DNA of 64,000 bases. It comes from a virus. The stretch spans positions 1-64,000 of IMG/VR virus record IMGVR_UViG_3300042905_003268. One strand, 5' to 3'. Below are positions 1-5,594 of the stretch, piece by piece (position 1 is the first letter of the stretch; the number at the start of each line of letters is the position of its first letter). Under the pieces are notes generated by a model. The model was not told the DNA's origin and made no database searches. It saw nothing but the letters and a program-made list of their open reading frames with translations. The translations under genes and the position numbers were made by a program.

Positions 1-2
1 AC

Positions 3-131
3 TGGTTCCGCAAGGGCCGTGGTGAGCGGGGTGCTGAGAATGTTGCAGCAGCCGCTAGCGGTTTCGATCCTGTCACCAATGCGGAGAAGGGTCGCATCCT
101 GAAGGCGGTCAAGGAGATCGCTTTCGCGTAA
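3..131 (+). CDS. C-terminal end of an unknown gene (partial)
   Basis: An open frame enters from the left edge and ends at TAA 129-131, giving 42 residues that begin WFRKGRGERG and end KAVKEIAFA. The start lies outside the window. The stretch is basic and then Ala-rich; I do not recognise it. Its bases look more GC-rich than the rest of the window. The tRNA-like element and tRNA-Asp follow it on the same strand. Confidence 0.5.
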   Translation, partial: WFRKGRGERGAENVAAAASGFDPVTNAEKGRILKAVKEIAFA

Positions 132-167
132 TCAAGCATCCTGGGCATGATGTAAAACTGCCTGCAC

Positions 168-235
168 GCCACCCGCGCTGGGCGCAGACGAGATTCCAAC
201 CCTTGTCGTGCAGAGTTCGATTCTTTGGGGTGGTG
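168..235 (+). tRNA. tRNA-like element, possible tRNA-Trp(CCA) with a shortened D-arm
   Basis: A 7-bp acceptor stem (GCCACCC at 168-174 with GGGTGGT at 228-234), a 5-bp T-stem (211-215/223-227) around a TTCGATT loop, and an anticodon stem (187-192/202-207) are visible. The anticodon loop 194-200 would place CCA at 196-198. The D-arm is very short (GCG/CGC around a 5-nt loop) and the loop-closing pair A193/C201 is mismatched, so total length is only 68 nt. It lies 4 nt before tRNA-Asp, as in a tRNA pair. It may be a real but odd tRNA-Trp or a decayed tRNA. Confidence 0.45.
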
Positions 236-239
236 CTTG

Positions 240-312
240 GCACTTGTAGAGTAGCGGTTATCTCGCCACCCTGTCACGGTGGAGATCGTGGGTTCGAATC
301 CCATCAGGTGCG
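240..312 (+). tRNA. tRNA-Asp (anticodon GTC)
   Basis: A complete cloverleaf: acceptor GCACTTG (240-246) pairs with CAGGTGC (305-311), discriminator G312. The anticodon stem CCACC/GGTGG encloses CTGTCAC, giving anticodon GTC. The T-loop is TTCGAAT. No CCA is encoded. It is the only clearly canonical + strand tRNA in the window. Confidence 0.95.
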
Positions 313-328
313 CTTGACAAATTTTTTT

Positions 329-362
329 GCGCGGACAAGATCTTGGTCGCGGTATAAAAATA
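329..362 (+). repeat. Direct repeat, left copy (flanks the early gene cluster)
   Basis: Positions 329-344 (GCGCGGACAAGATCTT) match 3686-3701 at 15 of 16 bases, and the following A-rich segment ending in TAAAAATA is also alike. The copy contains the 10-bp palindrome CAAGATCTTG (336-345). This copy lies before the first small + strand gene and the second lies after the last one, so the pair brackets the early cluster. Function is not known. Confidence 0.5.
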
Positions 363-413
363 AGTCAATTACGACGGTTACGAAATTTCCCCAGAATTCC
401 TGGAATTTTCCGC

Positions 414-447
414 TTGACATATCCTCTCTCATACGCTTTACTAGATA
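414..447 (+). promoter_or_regulatory. Likely promoter of the early + strand operon
   Basis: A perfect TTGACA box at 414-419 is followed at 17 bp by TTTACT (437-442), with alternative -10 boxes TACTAG (439-444) and TAGATA (442-447). A strong ribosome binding site (AAGGAGAG, 457-463) and ATG 467 follow. The position, directly before a run of overlapping small genes, fits an early promoter. The exact -10 is uncertain. Confidence 0.55.
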
Positions 448-466
448 TACCTAGAAAGGAGAGAAT

Positions 467-637
467 ATGGACCCGAATGAAACCCTTGCATCCCTCCGCA
501 TCACCTTTGCGCGTTGGGAGGAGTGGGGGACTTTGGAAGTTGATGCAGAAGAGGCTATGGATTCCTTGACAGACCTGTTCTTTGCATTGGATAATTGGCT
601 TACATCAGGCGGTTTTCGCCCAGACGACTGGAGTTAG
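467..637 (+). CDS. Small acidic protein, first gene of the early operon
   Basis: ATG 467 is preceded by AAGGAGAG at a good distance; 56 codons end in TAG. The product begins MDPNETLASL and is acidic and Trp-containing (WEEWGTLEV, DDWS). No family is recognised. The next gene starts one base after its stop, so the two are probably co-translated. Small early phage proteins of this kind often act on host functions, but nothing here shows which. Confidence 0.75.
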   Translation: MDPNETLASLRITFARWEEWGTLEVDAEEAMDSLTDLFFALDNWLTSGGFRPDDWS

Positions 638-638
638 T

Positions 639-863
639 ATGGCAACCATCACATTCTCAGTAGAACTTATCTACGAGGGAACTGGTCACTTTATGGATTT
701 TGAGTATGAGTATGAGACTTGGGATGATATGACCCGCGAGGAGTTGGAGCAATTGGCTGACGATCTTTCTAGTGGTCGTGATCCTGAGTTGTATAACGAG
801 ATCATGGCTAACCTTTCTATCGTCCCCACCGTTGAGAATGTGAGTGCTGATGAACCTGAGTGA
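639..863 (+). CDS. Small acidic hypothetical protein
   Basis: The start at ATG 639, one base after the upstream stop, gives 74 residues beginning MATITFSVEL. It has a beta-rich start, then an acidic helix (EELEQLADDL) and an acidic tail. A longer in-frame reading to 582 would overlap the upstream gene and is less likely. The family is unknown. Its 3' end overlaps the next gene by 14 nt. Confidence 0.75.
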   Translation: MATITFSVELIYEGTGHFMDFEYEYETWDDMTREELEQLADDLSSGRDPELYNEIMANLSIVPTVENVSADEPE

Positions 864-1170
864 TGCTGAGACTGGTTGCTACATTGACGGCAGCCGTCGT
901 GATGTTGTTGAGTTCTCTCTATTAGTTATCGAACTGGCTCATGATTATGGCTTTGAGTTGGATTGGGATAGATTCGTCAAAGATGCCGCCAACTTGCGTG
1001 AGCCTGGGTATGTGATGGACGATGATGAGATACAAGAAATTTTTGATGCTATTGACTGGACCTATGAGGATGCGCTAGAATATCTCAATGACAATACCCG
1101 CGAGGGATTGTATTGGGAAGTAATAGATCAGAGTCTCTATCTAACGGAGGATGCAGATGCTAGCCAGTAA
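850..1170 (+). CDS. Acidic hypothetical protein
   Basis: 106 residues beginning MNLSDAETGC; a GTG at 844 is an alternative start. The product is mostly helical by appearance and very acidic (MDDDEIQEIFDAIDW), with several aromatic residues. It overlaps both neighbours, as is usual in this operon. Function not recognised. Confidence 0.75.
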   Translation: MNLSDAETGCYIDGSRRDVVEFSLLVIELAHDYGFELDWDRFVKDAANLREPGYVMDDDEIQEIFDAIDWTYEDALEYLNDNTREGLYWEVIDQSLYLTEDADASQ

Positions 1171-1363
1171 TATGCTTACCAAGGATCAGATGCTAGAGCA
1201 GTATGAGGTTCTAGGATTTGCTTATGGCATGTGTGTAGTCAAGCGTATGTCTGATGGTGTGAAGGGTACATTGGATTTTGGAGATCATCCTATCCTCCGT
1301 CCCGAGGATTCTTCCAACCCGCTTGGATATACTCGTTACTACTACAACTTTGTGGAGGCATGA
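1157..1363 (+). CDS. Small hypothetical protein
   Basis: ATG 1157 lies 6 nt after GGAGG (1146-1150), which favours it over the ATG at 1151 that abuts the ribosome binding site. The 68-residue product begins MLASNMLTKD and ends GYTRYYYNFVEA. It reads like a small beta/alpha domain with no recognised family. Its stop overlaps the next start region. Confidence 0.75.
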   Translation: MLASNMLTKDQMLEQYEVLGFAYGMCVVKRMSDGVKGTLDFGDHPILRPEDSSNPLGYTRYYYNFVEA

Positions 1364-1491
1364 TGGATATTTCAGTAGAGGTTCAGAATGTTAGTTTCAT
1401 CATTGACGCAGAGGATGAGAGCGAGGCTATCGCTAAGGTAGAGGACTTTCTGCAAGAGTATGCTTGGGACTGGACCCAACCCTATGCCTGA
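1363..1491 (+). CDS. Very small hypothetical protein (42 aa)
   Basis: ATG 1363 follows GGAGG (1353-1357) at about 5 nt and touches the upstream stop. The product begins MDISVEVQNV and has one beta hairpin-like segment and one helix (EAIAKVEDFLQEY). Short spacing, the ribosome binding site and the next gene starting inside its end all support expression. Confidence 0.65.
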   Translation: MDISVEVQNVSFIIDAEDESEAIAKVEDFLQEYAWDWTQPYA

Positions 1492-1675
1492 GTATATCAA
1501 CGCTATCAAGACTGTTACTTATGATGTTCCCGCCATTGTTGAGAGCCTAGAGCAGATGGGCATGGAGGATATTGACTTAGACGTTGTGATGGAGTATATT
1601 CAGGAGTGGGTCTTTGAGGACTTTGGCGATTCCTATGGTATTGTCTATCAGGATGAGAATGGGGATGAACTGTGA
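1484..1675 (+). CDS. Small acidic hypothetical protein
   Basis: ATG 1484 overlaps the upstream stop (ATGCCTGA); an upstream ATG at 1460 is possible but overlaps more. The 63-residue product begins MPEYINAIKT and is rich in Asp/Glu (EQMGMEDIDLDVVMEYI). No family is recognised. It is coupled to the following GTG start. Confidence 0.7.
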   Translation: MPEYINAIKTVTYDVPAIVESLEQMGMEDIDLDVVMEYIQEWVFEDFGDSYGIVYQDENGDEL

Positions 1676-1845
1676 AACAATATCGCATTGTCCTGCCCCT
1701 GGAAGTGTGGGGAGAGTTTGAAGATGACGAGGATCATGAGTTTATCAAGGAAGTCCTAGGAGATAAGTTGGACGGACTCTTGATTTCTACCGACTACCTG
1801 TGGGATTATTGGAAAGACGCCAAAGTCGAACCTATGGAGGGATAA
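1672..1845 (+). CDS. Small hypothetical protein (57 aa)
   Basis: GTG 1672 overlaps the upstream TGA in the sequence GTGA, the usual coupling seen in this phage. The product begins MKQYRIVLPL and ends DAKVEPMEG. It is acidic with aromatic clusters (DYLWDYWKD). Its last base is the first base of the next gene's ATG. Confidence 0.65.
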   Translation: MKQYRIVLPLEVWGEFEDDEDHEFIKEVLGDKLDGLLISTDYLWDYWKDAKVEPMEG

Positions 1846-2210
1846 TGCCTAATATCACCATGCACCTTACTGCTAACTTTTACCCGCCCATTCCTGCTGA
1901 CATTCAGTTGCGCGTGCAGGAGATTTTTGATGAGTTGCAGGCTGACTCATATCCATTTATCTCAGGTTGGGCAGATATTCCCGAGGACTGGTGCTATGAG
2001 TATGAGGACTGGTCTGTATTCGACCGCGAGTATAAGTTGCCTAATGGTGCGGTGGTGACAGGTCGCTCTCTGTGTGATGATCTGCGTCTTTGGGATGCGC
2101 TCTTCTGGGATTGCGATGAACCTATGGATACATGGGAAGATCATGAGCGTGAGGCAATAGAGTTGGCTAATCAGGTCCCTGGCCAACTATCATTTTGGAC
2201 GGTGGAGTAA
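1845..2210 (+). CDS. Hypothetical protein (121 aa)
   Basis: ATG 1845 lies directly behind GGAGGG (1837-1842) and overlaps the upstream TAA. The product begins MPNITMHLTA and carries a Trp/Tyr/Asp-rich middle (DWCYEYEDW). It looks like a folded alpha/beta protein without a recognised family. It overlaps the next start by one base. Confidence 0.75.
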   Translation: MPNITMHLTANFYPPIPADIQLRVQEIFDELQADSYPFISGWADIPEDWCYEYEDWSVFDREYKLPNGAVVTGRSLCDDLRLWDALFWDCDEPMDTWEDHEREAIELANQVPGQLSFWTVE

Positions 2211-2434
2211 TGCTAAAGTTTATAGAGATTGACTGTGGCCCAGGCGGGTATGTGTGGGAACTACACTCACAACATCATGACCATCTTAGGACATATGAGA
2301 GCGAGGCGGCTATGCTGAATGATGCTGCCCTACTGAAGATGGTAGATGTATCTTATAGATTCTACACTCAGGCTGAATACAACCTAGAGATGCAAGTAGA
2401 GATCATGACAGAGAATGGGGCATGGAATGGATAA
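2210..2434 (+). CDS. Small hypothetical protein (74 aa)
   Basis: ATG 2210 follows GGTGGAG at a good spacing and overlaps the upstream stop (TAATG). The product begins MLKFIEIDCG. No family is recognised. The next gene starts inside its end. Confidence 0.7.
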   Translation: MLKFIEIDCGPGGYVWELHSQHHDHLRTYESEAAMLNDAALLKMVDVSYRFYTQAEYNLEMQVEIMTENGAWNG

Positions 2435-2789
2435 GCGTGAGTATCTGCGTAGTCTGGGATTCACAGTAGGAGAGCGTGGTCGCTTTACTGCTGAGATGAT
2501 GACTGCTCTGAAGGACTATCAAGAAGAAGGCGGGAAACTAGAAGGTCGTACAGGTAAGAGAGATGATGGTCTACCTGAATCTGAGCCTGTAGTTATTCGT
2601 CCCCACGTTCCTCCTATGACCCAGGTTCGTCAGCCTAAGAAACTCAGGGGGCGTAGTAAAGAGGGATACATTGTAGAGTTTGTTACTTGTTTTGACTGTC
2701 ATTATCACATGATGTATTGCTCATGCGAGGGGGGAGTAAAGGCTCCATCTTCCATATCCACTAGCAAAGACCCGCTCGTTCGTGTATAA
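2427..2789 (+). CDS. Lsr2-like DNA-binding domain protein with Cys/His-rich tail
   Basis: 120 residues. Residues 4-31 (REYLRSLGFTVGERGRF, then an AEMM...ALKDY helix) match the layout of the Lsr2 C-terminal DNA-binding domain, in which an RGR motif inserts into the AT-rich minor groove. Here RGRF is at 17-20. The tail carries a Cys/His cluster (CFDCHYHMMYCSC) that could bind zinc. The Lsr2 dimerisation domain is absent. Actinophages carry such proteins as possible silencing or anti-silencing factors; that role is inference. ATG 2427 was preferred over ATG 2415. Confidence 0.65.
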   Translation: MDKREYLRSLGFTVGERGRFTAEMMTALKDYQEEGGKLEGRTGKRDDGLPESEPVVIRPHVPPMTQVRQPKKLRGRSKEGYIVEFVTCFDCHYHMMYCSCEGGVKAPSSISTSKDPLVRV

Positions 2790-2790
2790 T
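2785..2790 (+). promoter_or_regulatory. Promoter -10 box (TATAAT)
   Basis: A consensus TATAAT in the context GTGTATAAT lies 20 nt after the start of the last codons of the upstream gene and 25 nt before ATG 2816. There is no convincing -35 box. The same GTGTATAAT string precedes the gene at 5878. Confidence 0.5.
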
Positions 2791-2815
2791 GTAGGTTCCC
2801 CATCGAAAGGATATC

Positions 2816-3175
2816 ATGACACAGGACAAGGCTGAAAAGGCGTTCATCGACGCCTCGCATAATGTATTGTTCAGCGCTTATGGATTTGCTGATGCCGTCA
2901 GGCTTGCGGGTGCTATCCCTGCCTCTGCTCTGAATAAAGTGGCTATCGGATGGTTTAGGCTAATGGAGGTCGAACATCGCTATGGCATTGGTGATCCCGT
3001 AATTGGCGAACTTGGTTCGCGTATCGTAAACGAGGTGCTGAGTGACTATGAAGAACTACCCGACTACAACCCTGGTCGTGGATTTGAGGGTGGAGGTGGA
3101 GATAATAGAGGAACTTGGGAAGACTATGAGAGCCGATATTCTCCGTCGTTCATTCGAAGAGGCTTTGACTCTTAG
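2816..3175 (+). CDS. Hypothetical protein (119 aa), C-terminus overlapped by another gene
   Basis: ATG 2816 follows AAAGGATATC. The first 80 residues (MTQDKAEKAF onwards) read as an ordinary helical protein. From about residue 85 the product becomes Gly-rich and irregular (RGFEGGGGDN), exactly where a second frame starting at 3048 reads as a well-formed protein. This may be a long natural overlap or a frameshift. No family recognised. Confidence 0.6.
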   Translation: MTQDKAEKAFIDASHNVLFSAYGFADAVRLAGAIPASALNKVAIGWFRLMEVEHRYGIGDPVIGELGSRIVNEVLSDYEELPDYNPGRGFEGGGGDNRGTWEDYESRYSPSFIRRGFDS

Positions 3176-3236
3176 GAACATCAAGCCTGGGCTTGACGTA
3201 CAAAAAGTCGAAGTGATACAATATTCAAATATGTAG
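3048..3236 (+). CDS. Small hypothetical protein (62 aa)
   Basis: ATG 3048 (GTG 3042 also possible). The product begins MKNYPTTTLV, with a clear beta strand (LVVDLRVEVEII), a helix and a final strand (VQKVEVIQYSNM), a typical small phage protein layout. It overlaps the 3' end of the 2816 gene by 128 nt in another frame. Its last codons contain the promoter of the small RNA at 3238. Confidence 0.6.
   Translation: MKNYPTTTLVVDLRVEVEIIEELGKTMRADILRRSFEEALTLRNIKPGLDVQKVEVIQYSNM
3193..3222 (+). promoter_or_regulatory. Promoter of the 3238 small RNA
   Basis: TTGACG (3193-3198) and TACAAT (3217-3222) are each one mismatch from consensus, 18 bp apart, inside the end of the upstream coding region. 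The expected start of transcription is near 3229, nine bases before a large base-paired structure. Confidence 0.65.
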
Positions 3237-3237
3237 T

Positions 3238-3324
3238 ATGGTGGTGCGGCTATCAGGGGACGCCCTAGTCGTTAACTAAAGCAGGAGCCTCGAAAACTCC
3301 TAGCAGCCACCATCTTTTTCTTTA
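3238..3324 (+). ncRNA. Structured small RNA with terminator-like 3' end
   Basis: The outer stem ATGGTGG (3238-3244) pairs with CCACCAT (3307-3313) and is followed by CTTTTTCTTT. Inside are three short hairpins: AGGG/CCCT, TAGT/ACTA and AGGAG/CTCCT, the last with a TCGAAA-containing loop like a T-arm. The layout is a multi-branched, roughly cloverleaf RNA of about 76 nt ended by a T-run. It has its own promoter (3193-3222). It is not a normal tRNA: the arms have wrong sizes and no clear anticodon. It could also be only an elaborate terminator. Confidence 0.55.
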
Positions 3325-3349
3325 CAATGTCAGAGGGCGGGTGTATAGT
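3321..3349 (+). promoter_or_regulatory. Promoter producing a leaderless mRNA
   Basis: TTTACA (3321-3326) and TATAGT (3344-3349) are 17 bp apart. The -10 box ends six bases before ATG 3356, so transcription should begin at or next to the start codon. The -35 box overlaps the T-run that ends the small RNA. Confidence 0.65.
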
Positions 3350-3355
3350 AGAGAT

Positions 3356-3673
3356 ATGACATGGACACAGATTGACCCAGATAACTTCTCTCAGTATGAG
3401 GGTATGACTCCTGCTGAGATTGGCAGAAGCATTCTCAAGTCCCGCCCACATGATCTGCATTTGCTGCGTGAGCAGCAGAAGGTTCTAGTATACACAGAAT
3501 CATATTCTGGCAGGCCGTGGGAGTATAAGGTGGATAACCCAGAGTGGGCAAACTTCTGGAAGCCAGTCTATGATCTTAAGGATAAGCCAGAGTCAGAATG
3601 GGTAGAGGATGATTATTTCTCATATCGCGCAATGAAGGCACTTCTTCCCGCATCTGCCGTCAGGGTGGCTTGA
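3356..3673 (+). CDS. Hypothetical protein (105 aa), last early gene
   Basis: The product begins MTWTQIDPDN and is rich in Trp, Asp and Pro (NPEWANFWKPVYDLKDKPE). No family is recognised. ATG 3356 was chosen over GTG 3341 because the -10 box occupies the space between them. A GC-rich hairpin pair follows the stop. Confidence 0.75.
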   Translation: MTWTQIDPDNFSQYEGMTPAEIGRSILKSRPHDLHLLREQQKVLVYTESYSGRPWEYKVDNPEWANFWKPVYDLKDKPESEWVEDDYFSYRAMKALLPASAVRVA

Positions 3674-3675
3674 CA

Positions 3676-3696
3676 GCCGCGCTTGGCGCGGCCAAG
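3676..3696 (+). terminator. GC-rich alternative hairpins after the early gene cluster
   Basis: GCCGCGC (3676-3682) pairs with GCGCGGC (3686-3692) around TTG, and the overlapping CTTGGC (3682-3687) pairs with GCCAAG (3691-3696) around GCG. The two hairpins exclude each other. There is no long T-run, so a terminator role is only likely by position. The right half belongs to the direct repeat also found at 329. Confidence 0.4.
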
Positions 3697-3720
3697 ATCT
3701 TACCCGCGTAGTAAAAAATA
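3686..3720 (+). repeat. Direct repeat, right copy
   Basis: GCGCGGCCAAGATCTT (3686-3701) repeats 329-344 with one mismatch, followed by a similar CGCG...TAAAAAATA segment. It marks the end of the early gene cluster and the start of the origin-like region. Confidence 0.5.
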
Positions 3721-3838
3721 CCCCTTTACGAAGAACTTAAAAATTTCGCAGAATTTTTGACAGTTATCCACAATTTTATCCACAGCGGGTATGGGCGCTT
3801 ATATTTTACAAATTAGACATTACGACGGACATGAAAAA

Positions 3839-3864
3839 ATCGCAGAATTTTACGATTCTGCGAT
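3839..3864 (+). repeat. 10-bp perfect inverted repeat in the origin region
   Basis: ATCGCAGAAT (3839-3848) and ATTCTGCGAT (3855-3864) enclose a 6-base loop, followed by ATATATTTTTATA. It could act as a terminator on the + strand or as a structural element next to the DnaA boxes at 3871 and 3882. A related TCGCAGAAT string occurs at about 3745. Confidence 0.6.
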
Positions 3865-4098
3865 ATATTTTTATACACATGTTATCCACAGGTGGGGTAT
3901 ATGATGTATCCCCCTATACTATACATACTATACTAGGATACATATACACATCCCGCCCACATATTATCCACAGGTTGTGGATAACTTTGGGCATATTACG
4001 AAGGACCCCAAAATTTGCTGGAATTTTTTAGAATTAAACAGAATTAAATAATATGTGGTCATATTTGGTAAATATATTATAAAAATGCCCCATTTTTC

Positions 4099-4125
4099 TT
4101 GACATTACGAGGGAGGGGGTATAGT
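4099..4125 (+). promoter_or_regulatory. Candidate promoter inside the origin region
   Basis: TTGACA (4099-4104) and TATAGT (4120-4125) are present with a short 15-bp spacer. The spacer holds one copy of the recurring ATTACGANGG motif. There is no + strand gene downstream before the convergent - strand genes, so a transcript from here could be regulatory or a primer; this is inference. Confidence 0.4.
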
Positions 4126-4221
4126 GCCCCATTACACCTAATATATTTTTCAAATAGTTATATACTCTTATCCACATTTTGTATCATATTGTCCACAACT
4201 TATCCACAAGCAATTGTGTAT

Positions 4222-4317
4222 TTAGTAGACAAATCGCAGCAATTCTCCTAGACAAACAGCAGCAATAATGCAGCCTAGTGAATAGATAGCAATACCTATT
4301 GTTTCTTTATGACTCAT
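4222..4317 (-). CDS. Tiny membrane protein (31 aa)
   Basis: The frame begins MSHKETIGIA and consists almost wholly of one hydrophobic helix (IAIYSLGCIIAAVCL) with a short charged end. Its ATG overlaps the stop of the upstream 38-aa gene (ATGA), so the two look translationally coupled. Both lie beside the origin. Function unknown; small paired membrane proteins in phages can be holin-like or superinfection-exclusion factors. Confidence 0.55.
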   Translation of the reverse strand: MSHKETIGIAIYSLGCIIAAVCLGELLRFVY

Positions 4318-4430
4318 GTGAAGATCCATCCTAGTATAAGTGTACCTATAGTGAAAAGAAAGATCATTGTGAGGCACCCGCCCAGGAATGTGGTCAGACA
4401 ACCTTCGGTTGTCGCATTATTTTGATTCAT
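4314..4430 (-). CDS. Tiny membrane protein (38 aa)
   Basis: The frame begins MNQNNATTEG and then has one long hydrophobic segment (MIFLFTIGTLILGWIF) at the C-terminus. There is no strong ribosome binding site. A 7-bp hairpin (GACAACC/GGTTGTC, 4396-4412) lies within the coding sequence. The gene is coupled to the 31-aa gene by an ATGA overlap. Confidence 0.55.
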   Translation of the reverse strand: MNQNNATTEGCLTTFLGGCLTMIFLFTIGTLILGWIFT

Positions 4431-4575
4431 ACATTTATCGCATTCTGTGGATAGTAGTGTGTAATGTTATATTGTTTCTTATTTAATCTTAGTACTCTTC
4501 TTGTCACGACAAAGATTATGCCGTACAGACCGATAAGAAATATCGTGTATTTTATCAGACACTTCACATAACATA

Positions 4576-5493
4576 TTATACTTGCATATTATTATAAAAA
4601 GATATGACATGAATCTTTAGGTTGTACGGCTTAATAAATTCATAGATCATCTCTATTGCTGTACTAAGATCATATACATGCATGTGTACGGCACAAATAT
4701 CAGGACCGCCGCTGACAATTAAATCTGTGGATAAGTGAGATATTTTCTTCTTCATGGCAATCAAATTATCATCAGCCATACAGTTAAACATTATCTCATA
4801 TTGATATGGCTGAGATGCTATCTCTTTGTCTGTCAATAATGACTTCTTTAAAGATGTAGGATACTCCCATTTAAACCCGCCCGTTTTTATTCCCGTTATT
4901 GTATCAATTAAAGCATCATAAATTAATACAAGTCCCCAAGCCCCAGAATCTACTACCTGCGTCGCGCTCAATGCGGGGATCTGATTCTGTGTCTCTAATA
5001 GGGAGGAATATAGATCAAATCTTAATGATTCTAGGTCAATATCATTATTTAATTTATTACTTAATGACTTCCATGCAGCATCAGATACCGTCAACATGGT
5101 GCCCTCCATAGGGTGTGAAATGGAGGCTCTAGCCCTCTGAGAAGCAAATAAAAATGCATTGTGTAAAGTATTAGCACTTATCATTTTATCTTCTATTAGT
5201 TGTGAGCATAGAGATGAAATTACTTCTGAAAGTATGATTCCAGAGTTTCCTCTAGCACTTATAAGACAACTGACAGATACCCTTTTAGATATATCTAAAT
5301 CTTCAAATGGGGAGTCCTCCCCGCGCAACCTTGAGAGTGTTCCTTCTAGAGTCATAGAAATATTATTTCCCGTATCACAATCGGGCACGGGAAAAACATT
5401 GATAGAGTTAAGGGTCTTCTTATTCTTATTTACATAAGAAAAAGACAGATCCAACCAGTCGATAATAAAATTACTATCTACTACCAGCCTCAT
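4576..5493 (-). CDS. FakA/DhaL-like (DAK2 domain) kinase, shortened
   Basis: 305 residues. The DAK2 nucleotide-binding signature is present: NVFPVPDCDTGNN (32-44), SARGNSGIILSE (79-90), HPMEGT (127-132) and VVDSGAWG (180-187). This is the pattern of FakA/YloV, the kinase that phosphorylates fatty acids held by FakB, and of DhaL. The AVHMHVYD segment (268-275) matches the middle FakA domain (usual form VHVHT). Bacterial FakA has about 550 residues; the C-terminal FakB-binding half is absent here, and no FakB-like gene is in the window. The Asp pair that coordinates Mg-ATP is kept. The 34-aa gene upstream overlaps its start by 4 nt. Confidence 0.8.
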   Translation of the reverse strand: MRLVVDSNFIIDWLDLSFSYVNKNKKTLNSINVFPVPDCDTGNNISMTLEGTLSRLRGEDSPFEDLDISKRVSVSCLISARGNSGIILSEVISSLCSQLIEDKMISANTLHNAFLFASQRARASISHPMEGTMLTVSDAAWKSLSNKLNNDIDLESLRFDLYSSLLETQNQIPALSATQVVDSGAWGLVLIYDALIDTITGIKTGGFKWEYPTSLKKSLLTDKEIASQPYQYEIMFNCMADDNLIAMKKKISHLSTDLIVSGGPDICAVHMHVYDLSTAIEMIYEFIKPYNLKIHVISFYNNMQV

Positions 5494-5594
5494 TCTTCTA
5501 CATCTACCTCAAAATTAAATGTTTCTAGGGGTACTGCCCAGTCTACAATCTTATCAATTACATTATTTACTGCCGCACCTACAAAACTAAACAT
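5490..5594 (-). CDS. Very small hypothetical protein (34 aa)
   Basis: The frame begins MFSFVGAAVN and ends FEVDVEE. Its stop overlaps the FakA-like gene start (ATGA) and its start overlaps the 80-aa gene end by 8 nt, so it fits between two coupled genes. No family recognised. Confidence 0.55.
   Translation of the reverse strand: MFSFVGAAVNNVIDKIVDWAVPLETFNFEVDVEE

Larger units (their letters stand above)
3764..4208 (+). other. Probable replication origin with a DnaA-box cluster
   Basis: Matches to the bacterial DnaA box TTATNCACA lie at 3764-3772, 3776-3784, 3871-3879, 3882-3890, 3964-3972, 4168-4176 and 4200-4208 (+), and 3976-3984 (-), with TTGTCCACA at 4189-4197. Weaker or outlying copies are at 4446-4454 and 4726-4734 (-). 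Between the two clusters, 4010-4100 is very AT-rich and could be the unwinding element. The motif ATTACGANGG recurs at 3819, 3995 and 4104 (and 368). The stretch 3674-4221 contains no convincing gene. Host DnaA binding is implied by the boxes; actual origin activity is inference. Confidence 0.7.

Noticed and set aside
203-454. An open frame crossing tRNA-Asp on the + strand
   Set aside because: It is translated tRNA sequence and the start lies inside the tRNA-like element; no ribosome site.
3831-4031. 66-codon frame within the origin region
   Set aside because: It crosses DnaA boxes and an inverted repeat, is rich in Ile/Tyr/His from AT-rich DNA, and has no ribosome site.
4396-4412. 7-bp hairpin as a terminator
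   Set aside because: It lies inside the 38-aa frame and has no T-run on either strand; kept only as a note.
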